Part shown: positions 40,671 through 49,533 of the stretch, piece after piece
How the letters are laid out: each line of letters starts with the position of its first letter
Numbering within the stretch: the stretch's first letter is position 1
Assembly (NCBI GenBank): GCA_937981555.1
Contig: CALJOK010000069.1
Span: 1-62,975 of the forward strand
DNA from: an uncultured Saprospiraceae bacterium
GTDB taxonomy: Bacteria > Bacteroidota > Bacteroidia > Chitinophagales > Saprospiraceae
Length of the DNA: 62,975 nucleotides
Direction of reading: 5' to 3'
The notes under the pieces: model-generated
Seen by the model: only the letters and a program-made list of their open reading frames with translations
Database searches by the model: none
What the model was told of the DNA's origin: nothing
Translations under genes and position numbers: made by a program

Positions 40671-40877
40671 TTGAAAAACCATTTTCAGGATGGTGAAAAC
40701 TATTTTCAGGATGGTAAAAAGTATTTTCAGGATGCAGAAAACTATTTTCAGGATGGTAAAAAGTATTTTCAGGATGGTAAAAAGTATTTTCAGGATGTTG
40801 GAAATCAAATTATGCGTAGCATCATTTTAGTAAGTTTTGTCTATCTCATTTTCCTTAACCCAAATCTCACCGATTAG
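40671..40877 (+). CDS. Possible small heptad-repeat peptide (68 residues), doubtful
   Basis: A frame from TTG 40671 reads MKNHFQDGENYFQDGKKYFQ and continues with six copies of a YFQDGKK-like heptad. It ends with a hydrophobic stretch (IMRSIILVSFVYLIFL), which could anchor it in the membrane. There is no promoter or ribosome-binding site that supports it, and the frame may simply be the by-product of a 21-bp tandem repeat. Kept as a candidate because three-base phasing is preserved through every unit, including the diverged ones. Confidence 0.25.
   Translation: MKNHFQDGENYFQDGKKYFQDAENYFQDGKKYFQDGKKYFQDVGNQIMRSIILVSFVYLIFLNPNLTD
40681..40806 (+). repeat. 21-bp minisatellite, six units
   Basis: Units start at 40681, 40702, 40723, 40744, 40765 and 40786, each opening ATTTTCAGGATG. 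The second, fourth and fifth units are identical, the first and third differ at a few bases, and the last decays at its end. The unit length, a multiple of three, leaves an open frame from a TTG at 40671 encoding FQDGKKY heptads and ending at 40877 with a hydrophobic tail. It is not CRISPR-like because there are no spacers. Confidence 0.9.
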
Positions 40878-40952
40878 TTGAACCTTTGTTTAACTGATAT
40901 AATTAAATACCTGACCACCGACAATTCATTGAAAATTAACATTCGGAAACAC

Positions 40953-40981
40953 TTGTTTTGTTTCATTTTATATTAATTTTG
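40953..40981 (+). promoter_or_regulatory. Promoter of the LTD protein gene
   Basis: TTG at 40953-40955, an 18-base spacer and TAATTTTG at 40974-40981. The leader of about 109 nt contains an ACTCAT/ATGAGT hairpin. Confidence 0.65.
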
Positions 40982-41096
40982 TGCGACGAAAAGCAACTCA
41001 TGTTCTTTTTTTAGGATATGAGTATCGAAACATCGAAAACCTAACTTACCTTATATTTAACCGATATTTTTTCAACCAAACCATAAAATTTTTTCT

Positions 41097-42167
41097 ATGA
41101 AAAAAATTATACCTCTTATCATTTTTGTTTTTACTACACTTGGAATTTTCGCACAATGCGACGAATTATTTATTTCTGAATATGTCGAAGGATATGGAAA
41201 TAACAGAGCATTAGAAATTTACAATCCAACGAATGCTGCGATTGATTTGTCAGCTTATTCAATTGGACGATTTTCTAATGGTGGATCATCTTATGTTGGA
41301 ATTGCACTTCCTGCTGAAAACTTAGCTCCTTATGAAACTTTTGTAGCAGTTTTGGACAAAAGAGATTCAACTGGTTCTGGATTAGAAACGCCAGTTTGGA
41401 ATGGCTACCAAAAATGGGATTATTGTACTGATAATGACACAGGTGATACTTTATTATATGCAAGTGGAGATACTATCTTTTGCGTACAATATACTACTGA
41501 TGGATTACACCTTTACGGAACTGAATACAATGATTGGTTAGATTTGGAAGGAAAAGCGAATGGATTTTTCTGTCCAGTTTACAATGTAAATAATGCGATG
41601 TACTTCAATGGAAACGATGCAGTTGCTTTGGTAAAAGGATTAACTGTAAATGGTGACGGTTCAAATGTGATTGATGTGATTGGAGTAATTGGTGAAGATC
41701 CAGGTGACTCTTGGGTAGGTGCTGACGGAGGATGGTTAACTAGAGATAAAACTTTGGAACGAAAATCTGGAATTCAAATGGGAACTGGACCAGTTGTCGG
41801 AGTTGTACAAGATACTTTTGCTTATGTTGAATACAATGTATGGGGCAAAAATAACTTTTTTGGAATCGGAACTCATGGTTGTACTTGTGATCCTGACTTT
41901 ATGGTGGCAACAGAAGAATTGAATCAAATTGCATTCAATATGTTTCCAAATCCAACGAGTAATGAATTATGGGTAGAAGCAGAGCAGAATATTGAGCGAG
42001 TAGAGATCTATAATTTGTTAGGAGAAAAAATGTTAGTACAAAACTTCGGGACAGACGCATCAAACAAAACGAATATTTTAGTAGGAAAATTAGAAACAGG
42101 GATGTATGTAATTAGTTTGTTTTTTGATGGCGATCATCAATCGACACAGAAGTTTATTAAGCAATAA
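41097..42167 (+). CDS. Secreted lamin-tail-domain protein with T9SS sorting signal
   Basis: A 356-residue exported protein. The signal (KKIIPLIIFVFTTLGIFAQ) is followed by a lamin-tail domain at about 20-170: LFISEYVEGYGNNRALEIYN, then AIDLSAYSIGRFSNGG. The last 80 residues form a type A T9SS C-terminal domain (FNMFPNPTSNELWVEAE, then VEIYNLLGEKML, ending STQKFIKQ), so it is exported through the outer membrane and probably attached to the surface. The middle has no recognised enzyme motif. Lamin-tail domains occur in bacterial extracellular nucleases such as ExeM/Xds, which bears on the neighbouring secreted phospholipase-D-like gene. Confidence 0.85.
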   Translation: MKKIIPLIIFVFTTLGIFAQCDELFISEYVEGYGNNRALEIYNPTNAAIDLSAYSIGRFSNGGSSYVGIALPAENLAPYETFVAVLDKRDSTGSGLETPVWNGYQKWDYCTDNDTGDTLLYASGDTIFCVQYTTDGLHLYGTEYNDWLDLEGKANGFFCPVYNVNNAMYFNGNDAVALVKGLTVNGDGSNVIDVIGVIGEDPGDSWVGADGGWLTRDKTLERKSGIQMGTGPVVGVVQDTFAYVEYNVWGKNNFFGIGTHGCTCDPDFMVATEELNQIAFNMFPNPTSNELWVEAEQNIERVEIYNLLGEKMLVQNFGTDASNKTNILVGKLETGMYVISLFFDGDHQSTQKFIKQ

Positions 42168-42193
42168 TAAATTTTTTTACTGTAAAAATAAGA

Positions 42194-42268
42194 AAGGAGT
42201 TTTCACAGAGTTACACGGAGTTTTTTTTGAAAAAAATATTATTCCTAACCTCTGAGAGAACTCCTTTT
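42194..42268. repeat. CACAGAGTTACACGGAG-type palindromic element
   Basis: AAAGGAGTTTTCACAGAG near 42194-42210 is mirrored, with a few mismatches, by CTCTGAGAGAACTCCTTTT at 42250-42268. The T-rich ends could terminate transcription. It lies between the LTD gene and the TonB receptor. Confidence 0.5.
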
Positions 42269-42319
42269 TAGCGAAATTCAGATTCTATCATTTATAATTT
42301 TGAACAAAGAAACACCTTC

Positions 42320-45157
42320 ATGACTATGAATAAAAATTACCTTTTTACCTTTCTTTTTCTTTCGATTACTTTTTCTCTTTTTTCACAAAATACTTTAAAT
42401 GGAGTTTTACTAGATTCAGAATCAGGGGAGGAATTGATCGGTGTAAATATCATTTATGCTGGAGGTGGAACGACTTCAGAATTTGATGGAAGTTATAGTT
42501 TGGATTTGCCTAGAGGCGAGCATGAAATTACTTTTTCTTATGTCGGTTATCAAACTGTCATTAGAAATGTTTCGATGAAATCTGATCCAATTGAATTGGA
42601 TTTAAAAATGAATTCAGGAGAGATTTTGACGCAGGTAAATGTAACGGCTGATATTGCCATTGAACGAAAAACGCCCGTTGCCTTTTCTAATATTCCTACC
42701 TTGAAATTACAAGAGGAGTTAGCAGCACAAGATATTCCCATGATTTTAAATTCTACTCCAGGTGCATATGCAACTGCTTCTGGAGGAGGAGATGGAGATG
42801 CCCGAATTACGATTCGTGGATTTAACCAAAGAAATGTAGCAGTAATGTTAGATGGAATTCCTGTGAATGATATGGAAAATGGTTGGGTGTATTGGTCGAA
42901 CTGGTTTGGATTGGACTTGGTAACAAAAACAATGCAAGTGCAACGTGGATTAGGTGCATCAAAATTAGCCATTCCTTCTGTTGGAGGAACGATTAATATT
43001 TTGACCAAAGGAATTGATGCAAAACGTGGAGGAAGCGTAAAACAAGAATATGGAAATAATGGATACTTACGAACTACCTTCGGATTGACCACAGGAAGAA
43101 TGGACAATGGTTGGGGGATTTCTTTGGCTGGTTCTTATAAGCAAGGTGATGGATGGGTGGACGGAACATTTACCCAAGGGTATTTTTATTACTTGAGATT
43201 GGATAAACAAATTGGAAAACACTTGATTAGTTTTTCAGGTTTTGGTGCACCACAAGAACATGGGCAGCGACCTTTTACTCAAGCGATTGCGAAGTATAGT
43301 GAAGAGAAAGCGTTGGAATTAGGAATACCTCAGGATAAAATTGATCCATTGGAAAACCTAAAAGATAATGGCTTGCGGTACAATGAATATTACGGAGAGT
43401 TGAATGGGGAGTTTGTCAACTCAAGTGTCAATTATTATCACAAGCCACAATTTAGTGCGAGACATTCATGGCAAGCATCTGAGAAATTTTTCCTTTCTAA
43501 TGTTGCTTATTTGTCAATTGGAAATGGAGGAGGAGCAAGAGTTAATAGTCGAGTATATGATGAAAATGGACAAATGGATTTGACTCGAATGTATGATATA
43601 AATACAACGCCAACCATTTTTAAAGAAGATGGAAGATCTGAATACTTTCTACGATCGAGTGTGAATAATCATTTTTGGGTAGGAGTTCTTTCTACTTTTA
43701 AATATGATGCTACTGAAAATATTTCATTTTCAGGAGGGATCGATTTACGTCAATATGAAGGTGGCCATTATCGAACTGCCTATGATTTGATGGGGGGAGA
43801 TTTTATAATTGAAGATCGAAATTCTCGAGTTGATAATCAAGAAACTAAATTGGTTAAAGGGGATAAATTTGGTTATGACTATAGTGGATTTGTTAGATGG
43901 GGCGGAATTTTTGGTTTGATGGAATACTCAAAAGATAAGTTAAGTACCTTCGTAAATGTTTCAACTGCAGCTACTGGCTACAAGCAAATCGATTATCTTT
44001 GGGATAAAGAAATTACTATTGATGGAGAGAAAAAATTTGTTGGATACTACGATGCAGATGGAGCAGCAGATATTTTAGAAAGGGTAGTGGTTGATGGAAA
44101 TACGATGTACACCGTCGATTCACCTTCTTCAGAATCTATTGCCTATGCAGAAGCAAATGGATTGATGCTAGATTCTACCTCTGCTTCAAATCAAACAATT
44201 GATTACATTTGGAAGCCAACATTTACGGTAAAGACTGGCGCATCTTATAATATAAATGACAATCACAGAGTATTTGGAAATCTTGGATATTTTACCCGAG
44301 CACCTCGGTATAACAATGTAATTACAAGAATTTACCAAAATCGAAATCCGATCGAAGATGCGAGCGGAGCTACAATTGGCTGGGTAGAAGAAGCTGGTAA
44401 AGTCGTAGAAACTGCCAATACTGAAAATGAAATAGTCTATGCACTTGAATTAGGTTATGGATTTAAAAGTCCAAAATTATCTGCTAATTTGAATGGTTAT
44501 TATACGGTATGGGATAATAAACCTTTGGATCGATTACCAACAGTATTGGAAGATCCGTCTGATCCTGAATCACCAAGGATTCCAATTAATGTTTCAGGAA
44601 TCTCTGCTTTGCATAAAGGACTTGAATTAGATTTTGCATATAGAGTACATCCAAAATTAACAATTGAAGGTTTAGCTTCTTTGGGCGATTGGATTTGGAA
44701 TTCAGCGGCAGAAACACTTTTACCGAATGGAACTATTTATGACTTTGATGCCAAAGGAGTTCATGTAGGTGACGCTGCCCAAACTCAGTTTGGAGGAATG
44801 ATTCGATACGAACCAATCAAAGGACTTTATATAAAAGCCAAAGCCACTTACTTCGGAAGAAACTATGCTAGTTTTGCTCCTGAATCTCTTCGTGGAGATG
44901 ATGCAGGAAGAGATTCATGGCTACTGCCTGATTATACTTTATTTGATTTTCATACTGGCTACCGATTTAAAGTAAAAGGATTAAGGCTTAGTTTGAGGTT
45001 TAATATTTTAAATATTTTGGATAGCGTTTATCTTAGTGATGCTCGAAATAATGATTCATTTGTTACCTCGAATAATAATGGATTTAATGCTCAGTCTGCT
45101 TCTGTCCACTTTGGACAAGGACGAAGATGGAGTACAGGTTTAACTGTTTCTTTTTAA
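42320..45157 (+). CDS. TonB-dependent outer-membrane receptor
   Basis: A 945-residue receptor. After a signal peptide (YLFTFLFLSITFSLFSQ) comes a CarbopepD-like domain (LNGVLLDSESGEELIGVNII to about residue 110), then a plug (IPMILNSTPGAYATASGGGD, TIRGFNQRNVAVMLDGIPVN, GLGASKLAIPSVGGTINILT), then a 22-strand type barrel. It ends with a Phe strand (STGLTVSF). No SusD-like gene adjoins, so it is not a polysaccharide-type SusCD pair; iron, cofactor or nucleoside/phosphate uptake are possible. A -7-like TAATTTTG (42295-42302) lies just upstream but lacks a -33. It is flanked by secreted T9SS proteins, perhaps functionally linked. Confidence 0.9.
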   Translation: MTMNKNYLFTFLFLSITFSLFSQNTLNGVLLDSESGEELIGVNIIYAGGGTTSEFDGSYSLDLPRGEHEITFSYVGYQTVIRNVSMKSDPIELDLKMNSGEILTQVNVTADIAIERKTPVAFSNIPTLKLQEELAAQDIPMILNSTPGAYATASGGGDGDARITIRGFNQRNVAVMLDGIPVNDMENGWVYWSNWFGLDLVTKTMQVQRGLGASKLAIPSVGGTINILTKGIDAKRGGSVKQEYGNNGYLRTTFGLTTGRMDNGWGISLAGSYKQGDGWVDGTFTQGYFYYLRLDKQIGKHLISFSGFGAPQEHGQRPFTQAIAKYSEEKALELGIPQDKIDPLENLKDNGLRYNEYYGELNGEFVNSSVNYYHKPQFSARHSWQASEKFFLSNVAYLSIGNGGGARVNSRVYDENGQMDLTRMYDINTTPTIFKEDGRSEYFLRSSVNNHFWVGVLSTFKYDATENISFSGGIDLRQYEGGHYRTAYDLMGGDFIIEDRNSRVDNQETKLVKGDKFGYDYSGFVRWGGIFGLMEYSKDKLSTFVNVSTAATGYKQIDYLWDKEITIDGEKKFVGYYDADGAADILERVVVDGNTMYTVDSPSSESIAYAEANGLMLDSTSASNQTIDYIWKPTFTVKTGASYNINDNHRVFGNLGYFTRAPRYNNVITRIYQNRNPIEDASGATIGWVEEAGKVVETANTENEIVYALELGYGFKSPKLSANLNGYYTVWDNKPLDRLPTVLEDPSDPESPRIPINVSGISALHKGLELDFAYRVHPKLTIEGLASLGDWIWNSAAETLLPNGTIYDFDAKGVHVGDAAQTQFGGMIRYEPIKGLYIKAKATYFGRNYASFAPESLRGDDAGRDSWLLPDYTLFDFHTGYRFKVKGLRLSLRFNILNILDSVYLSDARNNDSFVTSNNNGFNAQSASVHFGQGRRWSTGLTVSF

Positions 45158-45176
45158 AAAATAAATAAATTCAAAT

Positions 45177-45210
45177 GAGGAAATGATCGAATGGTTATTT
45201 CCTCTTTTTT
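45177..45210 (+). terminator. Terminator of the TonB receptor gene
   Basis: GAGGAAAT (45177-45184) pairs with ATTTCCTC (45197-45204), then six T. Confidence 0.8.
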
Positions 45211-45294
45211 ATAAAAACGTTGTTATAAATTAAATTTTCATAGCCAGATTTAAAAAATGAAATTTGATTTAGAACTCAAATAAAAAATTCAAAA

Positions 45295-47478
45295 ATGAGA
45301 AAAATATTTGCAATCACCTTGTTGTTATTTTTTCAAATCACTTCTCAATTTGCTCAAGCTGATATAGCTGATGCTCGAACTTATGCAGAAGGATTAGGGG
45401 TAACCGTAACTGGAATCGTAACGAACGATGATGAGTTAGGACCAATTCGATATATCCAAGATGCTACTGGCGGAATTCCATTTTATGATCCAGACATTGC
45501 TGATCTGTTGAACCCAGGAGATGAAGTAACGGTGACTGGTGAGATTGGTTTTTTTAATGGATTAAAGCAAGTAGTAAGTGTGGTAAGTCATACGATCAAT
45601 TCTACAGGCAATGCTTTGCCAGCAACTCAAGTAATTACTCCTAGTCAATTAAATGATGATACCGAGGCAGAAATAGTTACCATTAATAATGTAGTTTTTT
45701 CTGATGGGGGAGGTGGTTCTCAATTTACAGGAAACTCTACTTTTGGTTTTATTGCAAATGGAGAACTTGCAGTAATTTATGTACGAACTGGAAGTCCACT
45801 TGTTGGTTTTACAATACCAGAAACGCCTGTAAATTTATCTGGAATTGTTTCTCAATTCAATGGCATTTTTCAGGTTTTGGCAAGAGGTGAATCTGATATT
45901 GATGGAAACTTTGTAGATAATATCAAACAGACTAATATCACAAAAAACAGTTTTGATATTTCATGGGAATCAAATTTTGCAGGAAGTTCTAATTTGAAAT
46001 ACGGAACGGATCCAACTAATTTATCTCAGGAAATTAACAATCCAGGATCAACGACGACTCACTCAGCTTCTTTGACTGGTTTGGATCCAGCTACATTTTA
46101 TTATGTTCAAGTCTCGACTGAAAATGGAACGGATCAAGCGCAAAGTGCAGTTCGAGTTTTCTCAACGGAGTCTAACTCAACTGGGGAAATGAAAATTTTC
46201 TTTAATCGAGCAGTTGACAATTCATTTTCTACAGGAGTAGATGCTATCTACAAGCCTGGATCAGAAATCATAGCAGAGATAGTAAGTTACATTGATAATG
46301 CACAAACTTCAGTTGATATGTGCGTGTACAATATCAATAATTTATCAATTGTGGTAGCCTTGAATGCGGCAATAACTAGAGGTGTAATTGTTCGATACAT
46401 CGCCAATAGTGGAACTTTGAATAGCGCGCTTGATGGAAGTATTGTTCCAATCGAATTTCCAAATTTGAAATTAAATGGATCAGCTTTGATGCATAATAAA
46501 TTTATGGTTGTCGATCAAGATTCAGAAAATGGATCATGGGTAATGTCTGGCTCGATGAACCTGACGAGCAATAATATTAGTGATGACTTTAATAATATTT
46601 TATTTATCCAAGACCAAGCATTGGCAAAATGCTACACGTTAGAATTTAATGAAATGTGGGGGGGAGATGCACCTGATCCAAATATTTTTTCTGTAAAAGT
46701 TGGAGATCAAAAGGTAGATAACACTCCTCATAATTTTATGATTGGAGGTGATTTGGTAGAGAGTTATTTTTCACCATCTGACAATACGACAAATGCAATT
46801 GCAGGTAGTCTTTTGACTGCTGACAATGATATTCAATTTGCGGTTCTATCATTCACGATGAATGATATGAGAGATGCATTAATTGATCGAGATAACAATG
46901 GAGTTGCGGTTAGAGGCTTGATTGAAAGTATTAATGATATAGGTGGAGATTTTGATGCACTAGTTGCTGCAGGCGTAAATGTAAAAGCCCATCCTGAGAC
47001 TTATGATATTCACCACAAGTATGCGATAGTAGATGCGAATGATCCTGCTTCAGATCCTCAAGTAGTGACTGGTTCACATAACTGGTCAGCAGGAGCAGAG
47101 AATTCAAACGATGAGAACACTTTAATTATACATAGTCCAATCGTTGCAAATGTTTTCTTGCAAGAGTTCGAAGCACGATGGGATGGCTTGTTGGAAAGTG
47201 TAAAAGGTGTGAAATCAATCCCAGGTTTTGAGGCACAAATTTTACCAAATCCAGTTCAAGACATTGCGACGATTCAAATGGATTTAGAAAAAACGAATGA
47301 TGTTGTTTTGACGCTTTGGACATTGGATGGACAACAATTGCAATCTAGGATTTTAAGAAAAATCAATGGAAAAGAATTGGTTGAAATGAATGTAAATAAT
47401 TATCCAAGTGGAAATTATTTGTTGACTTTCCAAATAGGAAATGCGATTACAGCAAAGCAAATGGTTATTCAGAAATAA
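45295..47478 (+). CDS. Secreted phospholipase D-like protein with OB-fold, fibronectin III and T9SS domains
   Basis: A 727-residue exported protein. After the signal (FAITLLLFFQITSQFAQ) comes an OB-fold region (VTVTGIVTNDDELGPIRYIQ, LNPGDEVTVTGEIGFFNGLK), then a second related module, then a fibronectin type III domain at about 210-295 (NSFDISWESN, ASLTGLDPATFYYVQVSTEN). Two phospholipase-D HKD motifs follow: H400-N-K402-F-M-V-V-D407 and H573-H-K575-Y-A-I-V-D580. The C-terminus is a type A T9SS sorting domain (ILPNPVQDIATIQMDL, ending AKQMVIQK). It would hydrolyse phosphodiesters (DNA or lipid) outside the cell; the OB-fold favours nucleic acid. Both active-site halves are intact. Confidence 0.88.
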   Translation: MRKIFAITLLLFFQITSQFAQADIADARTYAEGLGVTVTGIVTNDDELGPIRYIQDATGGIPFYDPDIADLLNPGDEVTVTGEIGFFNGLKQVVSVVSHTINSTGNALPATQVITPSQLNDDTEAEIVTINNVVFSDGGGGSQFTGNSTFGFIANGELAVIYVRTGSPLVGFTIPETPVNLSGIVSQFNGIFQVLARGESDIDGNFVDNIKQTNITKNSFDISWESNFAGSSNLKYGTDPTNLSQEINNPGSTTTHSASLTGLDPATFYYVQVSTENGTDQAQSAVRVFSTESNSTGEMKIFFNRAVDNSFSTGVDAIYKPGSEIIAEIVSYIDNAQTSVDMCVYNINNLSIVVALNAAITRGVIVRYIANSGTLNSALDGSIVPIEFPNLKLNGSALMHNKFMVVDQDSENGSWVMSGSMNLTSNNISDDFNNILFIQDQALAKCYTLEFNEMWGGDAPDPNIFSVKVGDQKVDNTPHNFMIGGDLVESYFSPSDNTTNAIAGSLLTADNDIQFAVLSFTMNDMRDALIDRDNNGVAVRGLIESINDIGGDFDALVAAGVNVKAHPETYDIHHKYAIVDANDPASDPQVVTGSHNWSAGAENSNDENTLIIHSPIVANVFLQEFEARWDGLLESVKGVKSIPGFEAQILPNPVQDIATIQMDLEKTNDVVLTLWTLDGQQLQSRILRKINGKELVEMNVNNYPSGNYLLTFQIGNAITAKQMVIQK

Positions 47479-47488
47479 TTATTTTCAA

Positions 47489-47534
47489 TAAAAAAAGAAG
47501 GTCGCATCAATTAATTTTGATGCGACCTTTTTTT
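47489..47534. terminator. Bidirectional terminator
   Basis: AGGTCGCATCAA (47499-47510) and TTGATGCGACCT (47517-47528) form a perfect 12-bp stem with A and T flanks. It abuts the stop codons of both convergent genes. Confidence 0.92.
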
Positions 47535-48885
47535 ATTTTCCTTCAAAAATAAATGGAATTTCAGTTTCTCTCATTTCCCCTTCATCATTTTTATAATGCG
47601 ATTTTATCTTAATGATATTTTCCATTGGCAAACAATCCTTAGTAGAAATATAGGTGAGAAATCCGACAGTACCATTTGATGAATGGTGATGTTGATAGTA
47701 TTTTAAATCAGGTAGTACGGTCCCATTAAGAGATATTTCAAAATATTTATAACTGCAATCTACTGCATGTTTAACTTTATCAAGTCTCATTTCATTTCTA
47801 GTCATCTCTTTGTCCTTGTCTTCTACATATTCGCCACATAGTTCATCGGCAAAAGATTGTTCTCGTTCCAACCAAGGAATAAATAACTTGATCGTTGTAG
47901 CTGCAATAATATCAGCTTGGATAAAAGGAGTTATTAAGGTAGGATTTTCATCAAAAAGATTTTCATATTTTGTTGCTTTTAGATGAGATGAATTGGTTTG
48001 ATAACTAAAATAATTCTCTTGTTGAAAGTACTTCATATTGCTTTGTTTTAAGAGAGGAAAAACTAAAAGTATAGCAAAAACAAAAGAGAAGATAGAACCG
48101 ATAGCAGTCAAAGATAACATCGAAGTATTCTTACTTTTATTGTTAGTCATAAAAATCATAGAGATATAAGTAATCGGTCGCATGGCGAATAAGTAAACCA
48201 TCTTCCCAAATAATTGTGCAAAAGGAAAGTGAATTTTTTGTACCCATTCTTTTTCTCTTAGATTTTTTGAATTAAACATGCTGGCGAATAAAGAGATTAA
48301 AAAGAAAATACCTCCGAGTACTAAAACTATTCTCAAAATACTGAGAGAGGGGAAAAGATAGTTGATGCAGGTAGCAATAATTAATATAAGACTAAGCGTA
48401 GTACTTATCATGACCATTACAATTGCAATAGAAGCACTCGCCGCAAATATAGTACTACATAGATCATCTAATTTTTTATTGAATAGATTCACGTCAGGAT
48501 ATTCCTTCATGAATTTTTGCATATAATCCTTTGAGAAAAAATCTTGATCTGGATTAATTCCGTTGGGATAAACGGAAACTAAACCCAACATTCCTATCCA
48601 TAATGCTCTCAATATTAAGTGCGTAATAAAACTAAATATCAGAATAGCTGCGGCAAAGTATGGATAGATAAAAAGGAAAAAGAAGATTTCCATGTAGGGC
48701 TCTGAAAAGTTGAACAAACAATAATCTACTAAGCTATTTAAAAGGGTAGGCAATTGCAATGAACCAAATATGGCCAATCCAGAAATAACTAATTCCGCTT
48801 GCCAGCTTTGAGTCTCGAGTGCTCGTAACCACTTTGGTTTTTTCTTAGGTGAGACTTTTGACTCGATATCTGTTTGTTCTTCCAT
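47533..48885 (-). CDS. Hypothetical polytopic membrane protein
   Basis: A 450-residue inner-membrane protein with about six hydrophobic segments in the first 270 residues (for example AELVISGLAIFGSLQLPTLL and AAILIFSFITHLILRALWIG). The segment GLVSVYPNGINPDQDFFSKD lies on the loop after the second or third helix. A long soluble C-terminal part of about 170 residues includes FEISLNGTVLPDLKYYQHHH. It resembles uncharacterised Bacteroidota membrane proteins of this layout that I know only as hypotheticals. No function can be inferred. Its start is divergent from the GNAT gene, with a palindrome between them. Confidence 0.65.
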   Translation of the reverse strand: MEEQTDIESKVSPKKKPKWLRALETQSWQAELVISGLAIFGSLQLPTLLNSLVDYCLFNFSEPYMEIFFFLFIYPYFAAAILIFSFITHLILRALWIGMLGLVSVYPNGINPDQDFFSKDYMQKFMKEYPDVNLFNKKLDDLCSTIFAASASIAIVMVMISTTLSLILIIATCINYLFPSLSILRIVLVLGGIFFLISLFASMFNSKNLREKEWVQKIHFPFAQLFGKMVYLFAMRPITYISMIFMTNNKSKNTSMLSLTAIGSIFSFVFAILLVFPLLKQSNMKYFQQENYFSYQTNSSHLKATKYENLFDENPTLITPFIQADIIAATTIKLFIPWLEREQSFADELCGEYVEDKDKEMTRNEMRLDKVKHAVDCSYKYFEISLNGTVLPDLKYYQHHHSSNGTVGFLTYISTKDCLPMENIIKIKSHYKNDEGEMRETEIPFIFEGK

Positions 48886-48972
48886 GCTTTTAGTTTTTGT
48901 AAATATAATGAAACTGATAAGAATTTGAAATTTCTTTTTTTGAAAAAACTATAAAACTCCCTTCCTTCTTTT

Positions 48973-49006
48973 TTTGTGCAAAGCTGAGATTGATTAGCTT
49001 TGCACC
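48973..49006 (+). promoter_or_regulatory. GNAT promoter embedded in a perfect palindrome (operator candidate)
   Basis: TTTG at 48973-48976, 18 bases, then TAGCTTTG at 48995-49002 forms a good promoter. GTGCAAAGCT and AGCTTTGCAC (ten bases each, spacing nine to ten) overlap it: the right arm contains the -7 element and the left arm occupies the spacer. This layout suits a dimeric repressor or a leader-proximal hairpin. The transcript would have a leader of about 20 nt before the ATG at 49028. Confidence 0.6.
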
Positions 49007-49027
49007 TCATCTTTAAATCATTATTTT

Positions 49028-49471
49028 ATGAAAATTATTCAAGCTAAATTGACTCATCTCGACCAAGTGATTGATTTATTTGACGCATACCGAGTTTGGT
49101 ATCGCAAAGAGTCGAACAAAGAAATGGCTAGAAATTTTTTGACTGAAAGAATTGAAAAGGAAGAATCTATTATCTATGCTTGTGAAAACGAGAAAGGTGA
49201 ACTAGTTGGGTTTACTCAATTATATCCCATCTTCTCTTCTGTCCGAATGAAAAGAATGTGGTTGTTGAATGATCTTTTTGTTGACCCTAATTTCCGAGAA
49301 CAAGGCATTTCTAAAATGCTGATTAATCAAGCCAAGGATTTATGTAAAAAAACAAATGCCTGCGGCGTACTTTTGGAAACAGAAACATCAAATGAAATCG
49401 GGAATAATTTATATCCTGCCACAGGATTTGAATTGGAGGAAAACAATTTTTACTTTTGGACCAATTCGTAA
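49028..49471 (+). CDS. GNAT family N-acetyltransferase
   Basis: A 147-residue acetyltransferase of the usual GNAT size. The acetyl-CoA binding loop is R90-E-Q-G93-I-S (FREQGISKMLINQAKDL), preceded by the strand MWLLNDLFVDPNF. The N-terminal half carries the acceptor-side motif DLFDAYRVWYRKES. The substrate (amine or protein N-terminus) is unknown. The arginine deiminase gene follows after 62 bp on the same strand and could be co-transcribed. Confidence 0.88.
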   Translation: MKIIQAKLTHLDQVIDLFDAYRVWYRKESNKEMARNFLTERIEKEESIIYACENEKGELVGFTQLYPIFSSVRMKRMWLLNDLFVDPNFREQGISKMLINQAKDLCKKTNACGVLLETETSNEIGNNLYPATGFELEENNFYFWTNS

Positions 49472-49533
49472 TTGTTTAGTTATTGAGAGTTAAATTAAGA
49501 ACCAATATATAAACTAGCCAAATAAAATTAAAT

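Noticed and set aside
40681-40806. CRISPR array
   Set aside because: The 21-bp units abut directly without unique spacers and no cas gene is present.
42550-43107. Long minus-strand frame (185 codons) inside the TonB receptor gene
   Set aside because: It is antisense to conserved CarbopepD and plug sequence and has no recognisable features; a codon-usage shadow.
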